Part shown: piece after piece, positions 7,055-11,060 of the stretch
Layout of the letters: each line of letters starts with the position of its first letter
Numbering within the stretch: the first letter of the stretch is position 1
Assembly: GCA_033791545.1 (NCBI GenBank)
Contig: JASJGL010000007.1
Coordinates: forward strand, 1 to 11,060
DNA: 11,060 nt
Source of the DNA: Antarcticimicrobium sp033791545
Lineage (GTDB): Bacteria > Pseudomonadota > Alphaproteobacteria > Rhodobacterales > Rhodobacteraceae
Direction of reading: 5' to 3'
The notes under the pieces: model-generated
What the model was told of the DNA's origin: nothing
Database searches by the model: none
What the model saw: only the letters and a program-made list of their open reading frames with translations
Translations under genes and position numbers: made by a program

Positions 7055-8206
7055 ATGACCATGACCGAACGGGAGGCGCCCCGCACCGCGCACCTTCATG
7101 CCGCGCCCTATTGGCTGACCCTGACCTTCGTTCCGCTGGTCGCTCTGGCGGTGTGGCAGGGTGGCTGGACGATCCTTTTGATCCCCTTTTACGGCTGGGT
7201 GCTGATGCCGCTGCTGGATCTGCTGCTCGGCAAAAACCTGACAAACCCCGATCCCGACACCCCGGACGCGGAGTTGTTCTGGTTCCGCCTGCTGACCTGG
7301 GTCTGGTTCCCGATCGAGATCGTCCTCGTGTTCGGAACGATATGGTATGTCACCCATGTGGGCGGATTCAGCGGGCTTGAGACCTTCGGCCTTCTGTTCG
7401 GCATCGGCGTGACCACCGGAACGGTCGGGATCGTCTATGCCCATGAGCTGTTCCACAAACCCGGCTGGATCGAGCGAAATCTCGGCGATCTTCTGCTGGC
7501 GCTGGTGTTGTACGGCCATTTCCGGACCGAGCATCTGCTGGTGCATCATGCCCATGTGGGAACGCCACGCGACACCGTCACAGCACGTTACAACGAAGGG
7601 TTCCTGAGGTTCTTTCCGCGGGTTCTTCGGCAGGGGCCGGGCTCGGCCTGGCGGGCGGAAAAGGCCAAGCTTGCGCGCGCCGGGCGGTCGCCCTGGCACG
7701 GCTCGAACCCGATCTTCAAGTATATCGGGCTTGAGGTCGGCTTCCTGTTTTTGGCTTTTGTCATCGGTGGCTGGACTGCCGTGGGGCTTTTCGCGCTGCA
7801 GGCCTTCGTGGCGGTCTGGCAGTTGGAGCTGACCAATTACGTTGAACATTATGGTCTGACCCGGAAATATCTGGGTGACGGCCGGTACGAGCGGGTGCAG
7901 CCGCATCATTCGTGGGATTCGGCGCATCGGGTGTCCGGCCTGCTTTTGATCAACCTGCAACGCCACGCCGACCATCACATGCATCCGGCGCGGCGTTATC
8001 CGCTGCTGCAGGTCTATGACGAGGAGGCGGTTCCGCGCCTGCCCACCGGGTACCCGCCGATGACCGCGATGGCGATGATTCCGCCGCTGTGGCGCAGGGT
8101 CTTCAACCCGAGGGTCCGGGCGTGGCGGCGCCGGTACTATCCCGAGATCGAGGACTGGACGCCCTACAAATCGATGGCGTTTCCGATGCCGCGTGGCGCC
8201 GGTTGA
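7055..8206 (+). CDS. alkB: AlkB-type alkane 1-monooxygenase
   Basis: A 383-residue integral-membrane non-heme di-iron hydroxylase that adds O2-derived oxygen to the terminal carbon of alkanes. The histidine boxes are all present: HELFHK (130-135), EHLLVHH (159-165) and LQRHADHH (301-308), plus the NYVEHYGL motif (261-268). Hydrophobic membrane segments lie near the N-terminus (about 15-60) and around 85-125 and 225-255. Box 2 reads EHLLVHH rather than the textbook EHxxGHH; I recall this form in Roseobacter homologues and all iron-ligand His are kept. No rubredoxin is fused or adjacent. ATG 7055 is preferred; a TTG at 7046 sits 4 bases after GAGGAG (7036-7041) and could be the true start, adding three residues. 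It follows the P450 gene by 52 bases. Confidence 0.92.
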   Translation: MTMTEREAPRTAHLHAAPYWLTLTFVPLVALAVWQGGWTILLIPFYGWVLMPLLDLLLGKNLTNPDPDTPDAELFWFRLLTWVWFPIEIVLVFGTIWYVTHVGGFSGLETFGLLFGIGVTTGTVGIVYAHELFHKPGWIERNLGDLLLALVLYGHFRTEHLLVHHAHVGTPRDTVTARYNEGFLRFFPRVLRQGPGSAWRAEKAKLARAGRSPWHGSNPIFKYIGLEVGFLFLAFVIGGWTAVGLFALQAFVAVWQLELTNYVEHYGLTRKYLGDGRYERVQPHHSWDSAHRVSGLLLINLQRHADHHMHPARRYPLLQVYDEEAVPRLPTGYPPMTAMAMIPPLWRRVFNPRVRAWRRRYYPEIEDWTPYKSMAFPMPRGAG

Positions 8207-8239
8207 GCGCCCGGCCCATCCGCCCCCCCATTCAGAACA

Positions 8240-8269
8240 ACGGCCACAATGACGGCCACAATGACGGCC
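8240..8269. repeat. 12-bp tandem repeat in the alkB-nod gap
   Basis: ACGGCCACAATG occurs twice in a row (8240-8251, 8252-8263), followed by the half unit ACGGCC to 8269. It lies in the 117-base gap between alkB and nod. No promoter or terminator is clear in that gap, so nod may be read from the P450-alkB transcript. The repeat looks like local slippage; a regulatory role is not evident. Confidence 0.8.
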
Positions 8270-8323
8270 CCAGTAACGACCGCGTTGATGGCGTGAAACC
8301 AACAGAGAAGAACGGAAAAACCG

Positions 8324-10693
8324 ATGCGCGAAGCCAAGACAAGACCCCCGAAACTTGGGACCCTGGCGTTGATACTGATCAACAAGAAATTCTGGGGATT
8401 TCATTTGCTTGCGGTCGTGGCGATCTGTATCGCGGGGCTGCTTTACATGGGCAAGGCGACCTATGACGAGGTGCCACCGCTTGCGCGTTTCGTAACCGGG
8501 CAGGGCGAGACGGTGCTGACCCCGGCGCAAATCCATCGCGGCGAGCGTGTTTTCCATCTGCGCGGATTGATGAGCTATGGCTCGTTCTGGGGGGATGGTG
8601 CCGAACGTGGCCCCGATTTCACCGCTGATGCGCTGCATCGCACCGTCGTGGCTATGCGGGATCACTACGCGCAAGAAACCTATGGCGCGGCGTCTTTCGA
8701 CGCCCTTGATGTCTATGAAGCGGGGGCCATCGCCGCACGGGTGCGCCGGGAGGTGCATACCAACACCTTTGATCCCGCCACCGGGCAGGTGACCCTGAGT
8801 GCCGCGCAGGCCGCCGCCTTTGACGTGGTCGTCCGCCATTTCGAGCGGATGTTCACAGACCCCAGCTATGGTGAGCTGTTCCAGACCGGGTATCTGACAG
8901 ACGGGGACCAGATCCGCGACCTTTCGGCGTTCTTTTTCTGGGGCGGCTGGGTCGCTGCGGCGGACCGGCCCGGCGAGCGCTATAGCTATACCCACAACTG
9001 GCCGTTCGATCCTGATGCGGGCAACACGCCGACCTCGGCCACCTACCTGTGGAGCATCCTGTCGGTTCTGGCCCTGTTTCTGGGCATCGGGCTGGTGCTT
9101 TATATCTACGGGCAGATGAAGACGCTGCAATACGACCCCTTTGCCGGCGGCACCGCGCGGTCGCTGACCACCTATGATCTGGAAAGGGGCTATGTTCGCA
9201 AGACCCAGCGCGCGACCTACAAGTTCTTTGCGCTGGCGATGCTGGCCTTTGGCGCGCAGGTTCTGGCCGGGATCGGCGCGGCGACGGATTTCGTGCGCCC
9301 CTTTGGCCTGATCTTCGGCGATCTGATGCCCTTCACAGTGCTGCGCAGCTACCACACCCTGTTCCAGATCTATTGGTTCTTCATGTGCTGGGTCGGCTAC
9401 ACGATCTTTTTCCTGCCGCGTCTGGCGCCGGTGCCACGCGGACAGAAGGCGCTGATCGATCTGTTGTTCCTGTGCTGCTTCACCGTCGGGGCCGGGGCGC
9501 TGATCGGGATCTATCTTGGCCAGACCGGGCGCTTGACCGGGGCTTCCGCCTATTGGTTCGGCAGCCAGGGCTGGGAGTTCATGGAAATGGGCCGGGCCTT
9601 TCAGATCCTGCTTCTGGCGGCCTTTGCGCTGTGGATCGTGATCATCTATCGCGGCATCCGGCCTTGGCTGACGCGCAGCAATCTATGGTCGGTTCCGGCG
9701 TGGTTGCTGTACGGCAGCGGCGTCATGGTCTTCTTTCTGTTCTTCGGGCTGCTGGTCACCCCCGACACCAATTTCGCGATCACCGATTTCTGGCGCTGGA
9801 TGGTGGTACATATGTGGGTCGAGGTGACTTTCGAGGTCTTCACCACCGTGATTGTAGCTTACATGCTGGTGCAGATGGGGCTGATCACCCGGGTGATGGC
9901 CGAACGGGTGATCTTTCTGGCGGTGATGTTGTTTCTGGTCACGGCCACGGTCGGCATTGCGCACAACTTTTACTGGATCGCCAAGCCGACCGGGGTGATC
10001 GCCTTCGGCAGCGTGTTCTCGACGCTTCAGGTGCTGCCGCTGCTGCTGCTGACGCTGGATGCCTGGCGTATGCGCCAAGAGAGAATCCGCGCCACCGCAT
10101 TCCACGCCGCCGGCAGTCAGAGCTTTGTCATGAACGAGGTCTGGTATTTCATCCTGGCCGTCAACTTCTGGAACGTGTTCGGCGCCGGGGTCTTTGGTTC
10201 GATGATCAACCTTCCGGTGGTGAACTACTTCGAGCATTCGACCTATCTGACCGGCAACCATGCCCATGCCGCGATGTTCGGGGTCAAGGGCAACATCGCC
10301 CTTGGGGGCATGCTGTTTTGCTGCCAGCACCTGTTCGAGACGCAAAGCTGGAACCGAAAGCTGCTGCGCCGGGCGTTCTGGTCGCTCAACATCGGCGTGG
10401 CGCTGATGATGTTTCTAGACCTGCTGCCGGTGGGGATTTATCAGCTAGTCGTGGTGCTTCAGGACGGGCTCTGGCACGCCCGGTCGCAGGAGATCATCCA
10501 GGGGCCGGTCTTCCGGTCGTTCACGATCTTCCGCTCGCTCGGCGGCACTGTCTTTGTGCTTGGCGGCGTGCTGCCGGTGATGTGGTTCGTGCTGTCGCGT
10601 GGCCGCCACCTGCGCCGTACCGTCCTTGAGGACAACGGGGACTGGTCGCCCCGCGCCGACGGTTGGGCCGCGGCTGGCGATAGCTCCGAATAA
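8324..10693 (+). CDS. nod: Putative nitric oxide dismutase (Nod), divergent qNOR-fold protein
   Basis: A 789-residue membrane protein of the heme-copper/NOR superfamily with the qNOR layout: N-terminal helix (about 23-43), periplasmic domain with LRGLMSYGSFWGDGA, the HNWP and GNTPTSATYLWS motifs, then the multi-helix core. Heme ligands are kept (H344 in RSYHTLFQ; H646 and H648 in NHAHAAMFGV), as are H496 and E500 of HMWVE and H547. Spacing matches Geobacillus qNOR (H508/E512/H559) with a constant offset of 12. Decisive changes: H560 is N548, E581 is Q569, and quinol-site H328, E332 and D746 are T321, R325 and G741. Losing the quinol site and altering FeB is the pattern reported for NO dismutase of Methylomirabilis, proposed to turn 2 NO into N2 and O2 without external electrons. 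The alkB and P450 neighbours use O2, which fits. An inactive or otherwise altered NOR remains possible. ATG 8324 has GGA 7 bases upstream. Confidence 0.8.
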   Translation: MREAKTRPPKLGTLALILINKKFWGFHLLAVVAICIAGLLYMGKATYDEVPPLARFVTGQGETVLTPAQIHRGERVFHLRGLMSYGSFWGDGAERGPDFTADALHRTVVAMRDHYAQETYGAASFDALDVYEAGAIAARVRREVHTNTFDPATGQVTLSAAQAAAFDVVVRHFERMFTDPSYGELFQTGYLTDGDQIRDLSAFFFWGGWVAAADRPGERYSYTHNWPFDPDAGNTPTSATYLWSILSVLALFLGIGLVLYIYGQMKTLQYDPFAGGTARSLTTYDLERGYVRKTQRATYKFFALAMLAFGAQVLAGIGAATDFVRPFGLIFGDLMPFTVLRSYHTLFQIYWFFMCWVGYTIFFLPRLAPVPRGQKALIDLLFLCCFTVGAGALIGIYLGQTGRLTGASAYWFGSQGWEFMEMGRAFQILLLAAFALWIVIIYRGIRPWLTRSNLWSVPAWLLYGSGVMVFFLFFGLLVTPDTNFAITDFWRWMVVHMWVEVTFEVFTTVIVAYMLVQMGLITRVMAERVIFLAVMLFLVTATVGIAHNFYWIAKPTGVIAFGSVFSTLQVLPLLLLTLDAWRMRQERIRATAFHAAGSQSFVMNEVWYFILAVNFWNVFGAGVFGSMINLPVVNYFEHSTYLTGNHAHAAMFGVKGNIALGGMLFCCQHLFETQSWNRKLLRRAFWSLNIGVALMMFLDLLPVGIYQLVVVLQDGLWHARSQEIIQGPVFRSFTIFRSLGGTVFVLGGVLPVMWFVLSRGRHLRRTVLEDNGDWSPRADGWAAAGDSSE
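8369..8382. promoter_or_regulatory. Perfect FNR-type box inside the 5' end of nod
   Basis: TTGATACTGATCAA is an exact match to the FNR consensus TTGAT-N4-ATCAA, 45 bases after the nod start codon, overlapping codons 16-20. In this GC-rich DNA a chance match is unlikely, but the codons also encode a plausible Leu-Ile-Leu-Ile-Asn run. Inside the gene it could act as a repressor site or road-block rather than an activator, since transcription from it would miss the N-terminal helix. Confidence 0.4.
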
Positions 10694-10707
10694 AGCTGAA
10701 ACAGTCT

Positions 10708-10735
10708 GGTGCCGGGCGCCTTGGCCCCCGGCACC
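10708..10735 (+). terminator. Hairpin terminator after nod
   Basis: GGTGCCGGG (10708-10716) and CCCGGCACC (10727-10735) form a perfect 9-bp GC-rich stem with a 10-base loop, 14 bases past the nod stop. No T-run follows (AATCACC), so it may stall or protect the transcript end rather than act as a classic intrinsic terminator. Its place suggests the end of the P450-alkB-nod transcript. Confidence 0.55.
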
Positions 10736-10737
10736 AA

Positions 10738-10938
10738 TCACCGCCGGGGGGCCTGCGGCGCGGGCGCGATGGGAAACCCGATGCGGTGCCCCTCGGGCTC
10801 CAGTTGCTTCAACAGGCGCGACAGGACTTCGGGCGCGACGGCGATCAGGTCAGCCAGGTCGTGTCGGGGCATCGGTCCAACTGGCCCGCGCATCGCCTGA
10901 CAAGGCCAGACAAGGCCAGACAAGGGTGGCGTCGGCAT
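10738..10938 (-). pseudogene. Fragment of a Crp/Fnr-family regulator (C-terminal HTH)
   Basis: On the minus strand a 66-codon frame contains PMPRHDLADLIAVAPEVLSR followed by LLKQLEPEG. This closely follows the Crp/Fnr C-terminal helix-turn-helix pattern (PMsRqDlAdxlgvxxEtlSRxLkxLexeG), encoded roughly at 10875-10788. Nothing resembling the cNMP-type sensory domain or dimerisation helix lies upstream: the frame runs into the 10-bp tandem repeat at 10899-10925, and the minus strand beyond (11060-10939) shows no regulator sequence. The C-terminal tail (GHRIGFPIAPAPQAPRR) also departs from the family. It reads as a truncated relic of a regulator of the kind that would bind the FNR-type boxes here, though a small functional protein cannot be excluded. 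Between it and the window end I see no other gene except a possible start at 11042. Confidence 0.5.
10899..10925. repeat. 10-bp tandem repeat at the edge of the regulator fragment
   Basis: GACAAGGCCA is repeated 2.7 times (10899-10908, 10909-10918, then GACAAGG to 10925). It lies just where the Crp/Fnr-like homology on the minus strand ends, so it may mark the rearrangement or slippage that truncated that gene. Confidence 0.8.
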
Positions 10939-11041
10939 TCGGATCCCGGGGGAAACCGGAACGGATACCCACTATCTAAACAACGGCCCCCGGTGTGGGG
11001 AAATTTAGTTCTTTTCGGGAAGATTGTGGCGGAGAGACAGA

Positions 11042-11060
11042 ATGCGGAGAACCCATCGCC
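11042..11060 (+). CDS. Possible start of a further gene (partial)
   Basis: ATGCGGAGAACCCATCGCC (MRRTHR...) runs off the window end. A purine-rich GGCGGAGAGACAGA lies just before the ATG and could serve as ribosome binding site, and TATCTA at 10973-10978 could be a -10 element. Only six codons are visible, so the product is unknown and the call is tentative. Confidence 0.2.

Noticed and set aside
8285..8298. A possible FNR site TTGATGGCGTGAAA just upstream of nod
   Set aside because: Only the left half matches; the right half has 2 of 5 consensus bases.
6704..9355. An 883-codon open frame on the minus strand
   Set aside because: It lies antisense to the P450, alkB and nod genes, which have full motif support. 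Its translation is Arg/Gln/Gly-rich without domains, typical of GC-rich antisense shadow.
8324..10693. Plain nitric oxide reductase (norB/norZ) annotation
   Set aside because: The overall fold fits, but HN for HH, Q569 for Glu and loss of three quinol-site residues together make an ordinary quinol-dependent NOR unlikely.

Overview
The window reads as chromosomal DNA of a GC-rich alphaproteobacterium, most likely a marine member of the Rhodobacterales (Roseobacter group). This is inferred from the suf gene order with embedded YIP1 membrane proteins, the Roseobacter-style AlkB, and a DsyB-like methyltransferase. All clear protein genes lie on the + strand.

Region 1 (1-3696) is a tightly coupled iron-sulfur assembly operon: the end of sufC, sufD, two YIP1-family membrane proteins and sufS. 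Each junction overlaps by 1 to 8 bases, so translation is probably coupled. Region 2 (3697-5043) holds a stand-alone SAM-dependent methyltransferase of the PF00891 family. It is best read as DsyB, which makes the DMSP precursor by S-methylation. A structured intergenic stretch follows. Region 3 (5044-5120) is an intact tRNA-Arg(CCG) with its own plausible promoter.

Region 4 (5121-10735) is the notable part. A 490-base gene-free stretch carries a near-perfect FNR/NNR/Dnr-type operator (TTGACGGCCATCAA, 5517-5530). A same-strand cluster follows: a cytochrome P450, an AlkB-type alkane 1-monooxygenase and a 789-residue protein of the quinol nitric-oxide-reductase (qNOR) fold. The last protein is not an ordinary qNOR. 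The second His of the FeB 'HH' pair is Asn (H547-N548), the catalytic-site Glu equivalent to E581 is Gln (Q569), and three quinol-site residues are replaced (H328 to T321, E332 to R325, D746 to G741; Geobacillus qNOR numbering). This is the substitution pattern proposed for NO dismutase (Nod), which would convert 2 NO to N2 + O2. Two O2-dependent hydroxylases beside a putative O2-producing enzyme, behind an anaerobic/NO-type operator, suggest a self-contained module that oxidises hydrocarbon or lipid chains with internally made O2 under denitrifying conditions. The biochemical role is inference; the substitutions are visible in the sequence.

Region 5 (10736-11060) has a strong hairpin after nod, a minus-strand fragment resembling the C-terminal helix-turn-helix of a Crp/Fnr regulator cut off near a 10-bp tandem repeat, and possibly the first codons of another + strand gene.
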